Shown here piece by piece: positions 44,452-56,400 of a DNA stretch of 64,000 nt. Source of the DNA: Saxidomus purpurata. Taxonomy: Eukaryota > Mollusca > Bivalvia > Venerida > Veneridae. Both the position numbers and the translations under genes were made by a program. Within the stretch, counting starts at the first letter, position 1, and every line of letters starts with the position of its first letter. The DNA lies in assembly GCA_022818135.1 (NCBI GenBank), contig JAFMSR010000003.1, positions 15,451,134-15,515,133 on the forward strand, in the 5' to 3' direction. The notes under the pieces were generated by a model that saw only the letters and a list, made by a program, of their open reading frames with translations, searched no databases and was not told where the DNA came from.

Positions 44452-47400
44452 GTAAATATATTTGAAATTTCCTTGTAATAGTATTAAATTAAACACATAT
44501 CTCTTGCACTTCAGCATCTAAAGTAAAGTTACGACATGATTGGTAAGATTATGTATTGGTTTCGTACTCGAGTTTGTTCGTACAATTTACTACAAAGCAT
44601 GTTTACTGTTAGTGTAGCCTTTATTCTTACTCGTAAGTTTGTAGGTACAGTCAAGTCACCAATTACGGAATTTCCCCAATAGTGGAACAAATATTGAGTC
44701 AACACGTCACATATTTTTAGCTAGTCAGTATGTTTTAAATCTGAATGTGTCACAGTACAACATGTCCATCCGACATCTGATAGTGACACAGGGGCCTAGT
44801 GAGGGGGCGACTAGGGCGACAAAGTCGCCTTTCACACCTCAACTTCGCCCATTTCTGTGACAAAAGCGAAATTAACTTCGCCTGAAAATATCTCAATAAA
44901 CAATGAAGCGAATAAACAAAGTGTCAGACATTTCTCTGACCATTAACTCCTGCCCCCTCAATCAATTATCGACTGACAAAAAGGTTGCCTGGAGGCTAAT
45001 TTCACAATGTGATACTCATGGTGAAGGCTTCAACATCGGATTAAAGCGATACATTATTTTTATGTCCGCGTAAGCGTCTATCCGAAATTATGTACACTTT
45101 TTGGATCTCGGTTGTATTTCCAGTCAACATAATGAGTTTCGTATCTCAGATTTTCCAGTTAGACTTTTAGAAGGGTGGAGTTGATTACCCATCTGATATT
45201 TTTCACAAAATATTTTACCAATAGAAAGAAATTTAGTTTTGTTTTGGTATACGTTTTTTAATACCATGCTGACTACCGGTAGATATTGTTGTCATCTAAC
45301 TTACAAAGATGCACACCTAATAATTTACATTTATATGACCATCAAATTTGACCATTTATGGGAACAAAGACCTGTAACAACAGCTTAATAGGTCTTTAAT
45401 GGGAATGACATTCGGTGGGGGGAGGGAGACAACAAACATCTTGCTACACCCTCACTTCTCCTTGTAGACGCCAAACTTCTCCCTATTTTCAGCTCAGGGA
45501 GAAGTGACTTCTCCCTAAAATTTTGCTCTAGCTAGGCCCCTGTGACACCGACATTTTCACTTGAAATTGAAAGTAAACAATAGTCAAAATCACGAGACGC
45601 TTACAGGATGCCACCAAATTTCCACATGAAAGCCACCCTTCCAGTACTAGTGCTTCAGCGTTGCAAAGAGTTTTCTAACTTTACCAAAGTAATGAAGCAT
45701 TTAATGCCACTGTAAATCATAAGTCCTATCTATTCAAATTATGGTTCAATCATATTTTTTACACCAAAGCTTATCTTTCATAAATGCAGTCATAGAAAGC
45801 AATGTGATGTCGCCATTTACCAAAAGTAATCATTATCTTTGTATATTGCTAGATCAAAGAAGCGTGACGTGGATCAGGCATCTCTTGAAGTTGCTTCAGG
45901 CCTACAGAAGAAGCATCATGCATTGTCTGGTTCACTGGATGATCTGCTAGACCTAGCAAAAGACGATGAGGATGGTTTAGGTACAGCCTCTGAAAACACG
46001 GCCTCAGAATCAGGTACGAAATCCTCAACAAGCCTGAAAATAGCTTACATCCATTGGAATATACCATGGCCTGTGTTGATAAATAACTGCTAAATTTTCA
46101 TTGAGCGTATGATTATAAAACATTGGCCAGCTCATTGATAAAAGGATCTGAGACTGAAATTAAGTAGTTTAGTTGATAAAACCAACCAAAAAGTAAGACA
46201 GCCTCAGTATGATGTGTGCACTATGAGAATAACTTTACTAAATATACTTAACAACTTCAAAACTACAACATTTTTAATAAGTCATAGATTTTGAGCAAAG
46301 AGTGAATTTGCACTTTTTGCAAAATTGTTGACATTTACAAATGAAATTGTACTTGAATTTTGTAATTAACTTGTTAATTAAAACAAAAGAATGGCAAATT
46401 ACACTTGAAATTACGACAGAATACCTGACAAAACACTGCTTGTGTTTATAATTGCGTCATTTGTGTATGTTTAAGTAATTCTTTTAGACAATTTTTTTTT
46501 CAGAGGATGAAGAAAATGATATCAATAAAGCAAGTAAAAAGCAGAAAGCTTTTGCAAAGATCTCCATCAAAAGAGAGAAGCGGAAAGAAAAAGAGCAAAG
46601 GAAAAAGACTGAAAAGAGTAATTTTGACGTATACATTTGTTTTGAGTATTTTAAACTGCACATGTACAGATATTTACATAGAAATTTGTTTTTTTTACCA
46701 ATAGGTATTGGTGCAGCTGCTCAAATTGAAGAAGCAACAAAAATGTTATGTACAGTTAAATCAGATGTTTAAATTTTGTTCCGTTATTTTTTTCGCAGCA
46801 TTTCAAAACTTTCATACAGATTTATTTCTAAGATAATGGTTTGATTCCCTTTCAATGACTGTTCTGTAGTTGTGACTGATGAGCACTACTGACAGAGAAG
46901 ATGACAAAATAATTCAATATCTTTGTTCATAATTATAATTGCAGATATGATCTCCATGGATGACTTCTTGGGGAAACAGACAGAATTCAAGATGTGGTTG
47001 TATGAAGAGGTAAATGATACATGTATTTCTGTCCGTAAATATTCAGTGCATATACATGTATTTGAAACATGGTTACATTGATTTGTTTCTAGATTATTAA
47101 GTTGAAGAGCGTGTGATGCCAGTACTTTAAGAGCACAGGATACCAGTAAAGTACTATGCAAAAATTGGGCGGATAATCATATTATAATATGGTAAAACCT
47201 TAGAACAAAGACATACATATACTTTGAAGGTCAACTATTGTATATCAACTTAACCAAGACAATAATTTCTTTAACCATAATTTTGTTAGTGTATAGTTTT
47301 ATAACTTTTTATGAAAATACTTGATACTTTATATATAACCGTGTAAAAATAGCAGTTGTCTACAAACTTTCTAGGCAACCCTCATAACTGCTAAAAGTGG

Positions 47401-50400
47401 CCCCTTGTTGGATATTTATTCATTATTTGTAAAATTTGTTGGCCTATTACATGGTAAATAGTACACATGTAAGATTGTCTCGGTTAACTGTTTTCTTTTC
47501 ATCATTTTGAACTGTTTAATTTTGTAAAAGTATTTTTTATATACTTTCTTTGTTTTTATACAGAAAAGTAAAAATGCAGGAGAAATGGCATCACCGAAAC
47601 TGAAGGCTCACTTCAAACAGTTTGTGAGGTTGTGGAACAAGAAGAAACTGGCATCGGTAAGTACACTCCAGGCCGTCACCTGGCTTCGGAGAATCTTGTT
47701 CTCACTTTTTGGCCAAACAGTGTTATTTTAGTCCACGGAATTGAAATTTGCATTGATGCTTTTTAGCTCACCTGAGCTGGCTCAGGGTGAGCTATTAGGA
47801 TCGATGATTGTCCGTCGTCCGTCCACATTTAGTTCCTTAACACTCTAGTGGTCACATTTTTGCCTCAATTGTCACGAAACTTGGTCAGGATGTTTGTCCC
47901 AGTAATTACTCGGACGAGTTCGAATATGGGTCATCTCGGATGAAAAACTAGGTCACATGACCCAAAAATAGAAAAATCTTGTTAACACTCTAGAGGCTAC
48001 TGTTTCAGTCCAAATATCCTGGCAATTTGTCAGAAAGGTTGTTTGGTTGATTTCTAGCTCAAGTTTTAATATGGGTCACCTGGGGTCAAAAACTAGGTCA
48101 CACAGCCCAAATATGGAAAAACTTTGTTAACACTCTAGAGGTAACATTTTCAGCCCAAATATCCTGGAAATTTGTCAGAAAGGTTGTTTATATGATTTCT
48201 AGCTCAAGTTCGAATATGGGTCATCTGGGGTGAAAAACTAGGTCACACAGCCCAAATATGGAAAAACCTTGTTAACACTCTAGAGGTAACATTTTCAGCC
48301 CAAATATCCTGGAAATATGTCAGAAAGGTTGTTTCGATGATTTCTAGCCCAAGTTCGAATATGGGTCATCTTGGGTCAAAAACTAGGTCACAGAGCCCAA
48401 ATATGGAAAAACCTTGTTAACACTCTAGATGTTACATTTTCAGCCCAGATATCCTTGATATTTGTCAGAAAGGTTGTTTTGATGATTTCTAGCTCAAGTT
48501 CGAATATGGGTCATCTGGGGTCAAAAACTAGGTCACAGAGCCCAAATGTAGAAAAACCTTGTTAACACTCTAGAGGTTACATTTTCAGCCCAAATATCCT
48601 GGAAATTTGTCAGAAAGGTTGTTTCGATGATTTCTAGCTCAAGTTCGAATATGGGTCATCTTGGGTCAAAAACTAGGTCACAGAGCCCAAATATGGAAAA
48701 ACCTTGTTAACACTCTAGAGGTAACATTTTCAGCCCAAATATCCTGGAAATTTGTCAGAAAGGTTGTTTTGATGATTTCTAGCAACTTTGTTAAAAGCAG
48801 TTGTACTCGGGTGAGCGATAAAGGGCCATCATGGCCCTCTTGTTAAATGTTTTTACCTGATTTCAAATTTATGCTGCAGAATTTGGTAATGTTGAGCAAC
48901 AATTGATTCAAAGTAAGTGAAATTGCACAGTTAAATCCTACAGATATTGTCAGAAGTTCTGAACTGTGGAACAGACTCTGGTCATGATAGTTTTTAAGCC
49001 CTTGGAGTAGTATTTGCAATTCCATAAAGTGCTTATAGACAGGAAAGTGTATACCGGTAGTTCCTTTGTTGTAGATTCTTGAATATTGCTTTGAAAATAT
49101 GTTTTTTTAATTGAAGAAATATTCTCTGGTTATTTCTCTTAATATCTCTTCTTATTTGCTATGAGCTAATTTTGGAAACAGTCTACTTAACTTTCAGCAT
49201 CTTAGTTATTTTAGCTTTAAAGCATTACTTATGAAATAGAAGATTTAAAAGTTTCATATTGTTTCCACTGTAACACATGATACAATGACCTGAAAATTTG
49301 TCCTTTTACTGAATTTTAAAAGTGCTTGAATGTAACTTTGTAGTTCTTGAAAAGTGCTTGATTGCTGCTCATGGCTTTACAACGTTAAGAAATAAAGTAG
49401 TAAGTTGTTTAAGCCTTTTCATTCTATGGTGCTATGAGTCTATGCCTCTGACAGTCTTTAATGTATGAACTAAATATAGATGTAATATCGCGCTGAAGGC
49501 AAAACAGTTGTACATTTGTAAATGCCTAAGCTCTCCTTTCTTCATATACAGCTAAAACTGCATTTTGCTGATATGTGGACCTTAAATTTGTGATACAAAC
49601 GAAAGAAAGTAAATAAAAGTTCATGTATATCCTGTGTTCCATGTGGTAAGGTAAAATAATCAATGTACATGTAGTAATGTACACAACTTGTGACTTTCAG
49701 TCTGATTGAGAAAGATATAGCCAAATAACGCAAAGACTGCAGGCTTCAGGCTTCTTCTCTATACCCGGTCAGACCTAAAGGGAGATGGAATTGATAGAAC
49801 ATGTAGTTGGTATCCGTTGCCAAAATTTATTGAATCATTTTAACTTACTTACAAAATGCAAAGCACCTGTGATTCAATCAACTGGTAAAATTCATTTCAG
49901 AAATACTATCGCTGTTCAACTCTACCAGAGAGTCCTGCCCCTCTGACCCCTAAAAAGTTCAATTTTCTGTCCGAGGAAGTAATTGGCAATGGTAGTCCTA
50001 TTCTGGTTGACCAGGTAAACGAAGTTACTGAAAAAGAAGCACCAACTTCTCCATTCATAACATTCGGGAAGACTCCTCCAAAAGTGTTCAGATCAAAGAA
50101 ATTCCAGTTGTTCAGTTCATCAAAAGAGGTAGCCCTGGTAAGTTGTTCAGATATGCAATGTCTTGTATTTTTTTGCACTCTTTCTAAGCGTGTCTGAAAT
50201 AAAAGATTGGTAGTAAAAGAGTGAAAACAATATTGATGAGAAGTTTTTTTTTTGTAGCTAAAAACTAGAACCAGTCTTTGAGAGAAACTTATTTCCTGTA
50301 GGTATTTAGCACTAATGCTTTTATCTTTAATGTTAAATAATACTCATAGAGATATGATTTCAAAATGTGCAGTTTGTTGTAAAGTTTGTGAACTCCGGAG

Positions 50401-53400
50401 AGCCAAGAACAGTAAGTTTAGATTGTGTTTTTATACAAAATTGTTCCCCTTTATATACAATTACCCATATACAGTTTAAGATTTTTGGGCACACTATTTG
50501 ATTTCTTTGTGCTGTAAATATACATGTATGATGTTTATTTGTTCAAATGTAAAAGACAGGAAAACTGGGGTTTTGGGGGATTCAGCACAAGTTACATTAC
50601 AAATATAAGTTAAATACTGTGTCATACACTGTAGAGGTTTTACATTCTCAGACTTTCTTAAAATTTTATTTTTAACTTTCCACGTAGTTAGGTACATGAA
50701 CTGTTTAAGATTGATTCTGAATAGGTTAGACAAATAATTACAAGACAGCATACATTGAAATTTGATTCTATTACAGTTGTCAGTTGCCCCTATAAGCTCA
50801 CCGCAGATTAGTCAAGGTGGCAAAGAAAATACCTCAAAAGAACAGGTATGGTTTGGTATTGTTTTAAACCCAAATAAGGCCCCCTAAAAATTGGTGTGTT
50901 TCTGGTCTCTAGAACTACCCTAACTTTTTACAGCCAAAATGATATTTTGAAGAAAGATATTTTTCAAGCGTAAAGAGCCAAAAAGAGTCTAAATAATAAA
51001 AAGGCTGCCGACTGACCAAGCTTCATTGATTTGGCAAAGAGACTGGAAAGGTACATACTCCTGTGTGGCCTAGTCATGCTGAAGCCCACTTCAGTGTTGC
51101 AGACTGAAATAAATCTTTTGTTAGACTTTTAAGTTAAAGAAGTGGGAAACTTCACAAAAAATAGTGAGAATTAAATCACCGTGAATTTAACTAATTTACA
51201 GTAGGTATTTGAATCAAGCAACCATTGGCAGCTCTAGGTTCAGCTGTCCCTCATACTGTTTCATATTTTAGTATACTGGGGTCAATGATTGTAAATACAT
51301 GTACATGTACATTGTATGTTGTTTTTCAGTATCAAGTGCCAAAAGTGTTCAGGAAGAAAGAGTCCACAGAGGATAAAGTAAAAATGTAAGTTAAAAGAAT
51401 GAGGTTGTATTTACAATAAAAAGGATTTCCTGTCATGCTTGTAAAGCAGAAATGATGGTATTAAACAGTTACAGCACTAATCTGAGAACAGTTGCTATAC
51501 ATTTTTTATTACCTCGACTTTTCTATGAAAAGGGGAGCTATCCTACTCGCCCCGGCGTTGGCGTCACACCTTGGTTAAGTTTTTCGTACCACCCCACTTT
51601 ATTTCAAAAGTATTAGAGGTATGGCTTTGAAACTTACCATACTTGTTTACCATCATAACCTCCATCTACAGACAAGAGTACATAACTCTGTCAAGGTTTT
51701 TGACAGAATTATGGCCCTTTTTAGCTCGACTATTCGAAGAATAAGGAGACTATTGCACTCGCCCCAGCGTCGGCGTCTGCGTTGGTTAAAGTTTTTAATA
51801 AAGTCAAATATCTTGAATACTATCAAAGGTATTGACTTGAAACTCAAAATATATCTTTACCATCAACATCTACACCTGAGGAAACAATCCCCATAACTCT
51901 GTTTTGATTTTTGACAGATTTATGCCCCTTTTTAACTTAGAATTTTTGGTTAAAGTTTTTTATAAATTCAAATATCTTGCATATTATCAAAGGTATTGAC
52001 TTGAAACTCAAAATATATCTTTACCATCAACATCTACACCTAAGGAAACAGCCTCATAACTCTGTTTCGATTTTTGACAGATTTATGCCCCTTTTTAACT
52101 TAGAATTTTTGGTTAAAGTTTTTAATAAAGTCAAATATCCTCAATACTATCAAAGGTATTGACTTGAAACTCAAACTGTTTGTTTACCATCAACATCTAC
52201 ACCTGAGGAAACAATCCCCATAACTCTGTTTTGATTTTTGACAGATTTATGCCCCTTTTTAACTTAGAATTTTTGGTTAAAGTTTTTTATAAATTCAGTT
52301 ATCTTGCAAATTATCAAAGGTATTGACTTGAAACTCAAAATATATCTTTACCATCAGCATCTACACCTGAGGAAACAATCCTCATAACTCTGTTTTGATT
52401 TTTGACAGATTTATGCCCCTTTTTAACTTAGATTTTTTTGTTAAAGATTTTTATAAATTCAAATATCTTGAATACTATTAAAGGTATTGACTTGAAACTC
52501 AAAGTATGTGTCTACAATCAACATCTACACCTGAGGAAACAATCCCCATAACTCTGTTTTGATTTTTGACAGATTGATGCCCCTTCTTAACTTAGAATAT
52601 TTGGTAAAAGATTTTATAAAGTCAAATGTTTTGAATACTATCAAAAGTATTGACTTGAAACTCAAAGTATGTGTCTACCATCAACATCTACATCTGAGGA
52701 AACAACCCCATAACTCTGTTTTGATTTTTGACAGATTTATGCCCCTTTTTAACTTTGATTTTTTTATGGACTTAAAATGTATGTTTACTGTCAACATCTT
52801 CACCAATGTTTTTGATTTTTGACATTTATGCCCCTTTTAACTTAGAATTTTGTCACAGTTTTTACCAGACTAACATGGAAATACTTGAAATGGCTTTCTT
52901 TTGAAATGTCATAGAATAATTATGCAGCATGCAGCGGTCATGCTTTTTTAATTCTATACATTTCAATTTTGAAAAGTTACAGAGTTATTCATGATCAAAT
53001 TTACAAGGTTATATATTTCTTTGAAATTATCCCCTCCTCCCTCCACTTGGCTTACAGAATCCAGAGTAAGGCTTTGAATGTAATGTACATTTACAAAGGT
53101 CTTTGAACAAGTTTCATATCTTTGACCTTAATTCTTACAGACAATTACACAATACTCCTGTTCTTTGACAAAAAAACCCATTTTACCAACAACCTTTCGA
53201 ATAGTCGCGTGCTGTCATGTGACAGCTCTTGTTTGACTTAGAAAGTGTATTGAGCTTGGTTAAGTTTTTCCTACCACCTCACTTTTATTTCAAAACCATT
53301 GGAGGTATTGCTTTGAAACTAACCATACTTGTTTACCATCATGACCTACATCAACAGACAAGAGTACATAACTCTGTCAAGGTTTTGAACAGAATTATGC

Positions 53401-56400
53401 CCCTTTTTTACTTAGAAAATACATTGAATATGGGTAAAATCCACTTATTGCCTTAACCCTTTGAGATATTGCTTTGAAACTTTGAATGCTTGTTAACATC
53501 ATTACCCCCATCTGTAGGCAAGAGAAGGTAACTCTGTCAGGGATTTGTTTTAAAAATTAAGGCCCTTTATCGACTTAGAATCTTGGTTAAGTTTTTCACT
53601 TTTTGACTAAACTGTTCAAGATATTACTTTGAAAGTTGGAATACTTGTTTACCATCATGATCCCAAAACATGGGCAGGAGAAGGTAATTTTGTCAAGGAT
53701 TTTATATGAATTATCTCCCATTTTGACTTAGAAACTCAGTTAAAATTTTCATTCTTGTCCACTTGTTGACTTAACCATTTGAGATATTACTTTGAAAGTT
53801 GGAGTACTTATGTACCATCATGAGACCTATCTGTAAGCAAGAGAAGATAACTCTGTGAAAATGTTTCTTGATTTGTACTTAGAAATTCCTAGTTAAAGTC
53901 TTGTGTGCCCTTAACTGTCAAAGTTTTGTTTTATTGGCAAGCACTAAAAAAGTCGAGCACACTGTCCTACTGACAGCTCTTGTTGTGTTCACGAGTGAAG
54001 TTAACGTGATATTACACAGATACCAACAATTTTTCTGTTTATTTTATGGTTAAAACTCTACTTTTGTTGAGTTTGTTTCTATAAAATATCGTACATCGCG
54101 GGAAATGTCATCAGAAAACATAGCACAAATGATGTCATTTTAACGATGTCAACGTCGCATGGTTTCCAGCATTACTTACGCTCAGTATACTTATTGACGT
54201 TAATCTGGGTTAATGATTGCAAAAACAGTGAAAATAAAAATGGTAATTCACTGTTTCAAAACTGTGGATTATCACTTTTCTTTCATTGAGAAAACTCTAT
54301 AATTCACTGGAAAACATATAATAAAGTTTAAACAGCTCCTAAACCCCCAGTGGGGAAAAAAATAAATTGTAATGATTCACTGTATGATTGAATGTGTGGT
54401 TTAACTTACTTATACATAACATATGTAGCAAAAATTACTTAAAGAGTCATGCTGAGACATCTTGTTTTCAATTTCAAGGCCAAGAGGTGCTACTCCTTAT
54501 AAGGTATCGGTGTTTCCTTGGGCGTCAACGGAAGTGGAAGATATTGATCCCGCTGATCCAGTAGACATTTGTTCCACTGCCACACCACCAAGTATGAGCC
54601 ATCAAGGTACCAATGAGGAGGAATCCTGGCCCCCACCTCCACCAGAATCTGAGTTGCTAGGAGACCACTCAAAAAGTACCAGTGACTCCCCACATGTGCC
54701 CCCGCCACCTCCTCCAAGGTTAGAAAGTCTTCAAAAAACAGGCAGTGTAACAAAGTCACCAAAGTTGGCTGGTAATTATGCTGATCCATATGATAAACTA
54801 TCAGAAATACAGTCTAATATTTGCAAGAGACTGGTTAGTTCCGATTATCAGGATCCAGTAGACTGTGTCCCAGTTGTAAATCAAAGAACAGTTCCAGATA
54901 AAGCTAGTCTGGTTCTACATACGCTTTCAAGAAACGATGAACCAGATTTGAGTTTATACAGCAAACCAGTCACAGAAAAAAGATTAAGCAAAGAAGAATT
55001 GGAGGAACTGTATGCAAAACCGCTTAAAAGAGCCAAGAGAAACAATATTGGAAGTTTGACTGAAAGTGAAGAAAAGACACTAAAGGAACCAGTAGAACAG
55101 AGTGATCTGTTCAATGAAATAATGGAACACATTAACAAAAGCAGTTCTGAGGATAAAAGTAAAATGCCAACTTTTAAGCCAGATCCAGATTATGAAACCA
55201 TTGAAGATTGCATGGCAATGGTGGAAAATTCAAAAGCTGAAAAGGAAAATGGTTTAATAAATGTAGACAATGAATGTGAGAAAGTAAATGAAGTACCCGA
55301 GAATAAAGAAGATTCTAGGCAAAAGTTTGCAACAATATCGAGAGCAAAGAAAATGAGAGTAATGGCTGCTTCAACAGAAAAGATTTATGAAACCTACCTT
55401 AGTCTTGGCCGGAAATCAAATCCCTTCAAAAGTAAAATGGTAAAACCCAAGCCTCAGAACAGAGATGCTAACTCTGGTTCATTTACACAGTCATTAAAAC
55501 TTAAATCCAAGTCACAGCCAGATATTTCATTCAGTGAAGGATTACAACCTTTTGACATTGATGTGAAGGAAGACCATGGTTCCATGGGATCTGTTACACA
55601 AATGAGCTCATTCAAACCTGTTGAAAATAGAAAGGAGAAGTGTTTGAATGATGTTAAACTAACATACTCTGATAGAGCAAAGAGTTATGAAGATTGTTTA
55701 AGAAATATCGAGGAGCCGAAAACTCCTACCATTATGGCAACACCATCGTTTGATTCCCTGTGTGATGTCACACCACTGAGTTTTAAGTCACTCTCATCAC
55801 AAAGCTTGCCCTGTAAATCAGTGTCATCTGAAAGCTTGTCAAGTCACAGTCACATGTCAACATCTACTTCATCAAGCCTCTCATTTGGTCCAGATGAAAA
55901 ATCTGGTTCTCTCCAAAGCTTGCATTCTGAGAAATCTCTTTCACCAGTAAAGGAGGAAGAAGAACTTGATCCTAACTTAAATGGAAAACTTATAGGTGGA
56001 GAACTTCAAAATGAATGGAATACAAAGAAAGAACATGGTCTTCCAAAATTACGAAAGGCAGAAAAGGTGAAGGAGAAAAAGGAATATGAACAGAAAGTTA
56101 TAGTAAATGCTGATGCCAACAATGAATCTGCAAATAAGAAAGATTCTATTCCTCTAACTCCAGGGAAAATTAGTGCACTTAAACATGGTATTGACCTTTC
56201 TGTTTATTTGTTGAAACCAACAAAGCAAGAGGTAAGAGAGAAAGAGGATGTATTGGAAAATGATAAAGGATGCAATCAGAATTTGGACGCTGATTCCTGC
56301 GGTGAGAAATCGAAGAGGTGTGGAGAACCTCACTGCAGTCAAAAACTATTTGATACACAGTCTAAGTTAGCTATCAAGGGAAAACTGTCAGGAGTTCGGA

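Noticed and set aside
48371..48846. Repeated frames beginning MGQKLGHRAQIWKNL
   Set aside because: They recur every two 145 bp monomers of the family A element and have no start context; satellite artefacts.
51621..52822. Repeated frames containing LKIYLYHQHLHLRK
   Set aside because: Produced by the 163 bp monomers of the nested family B element.
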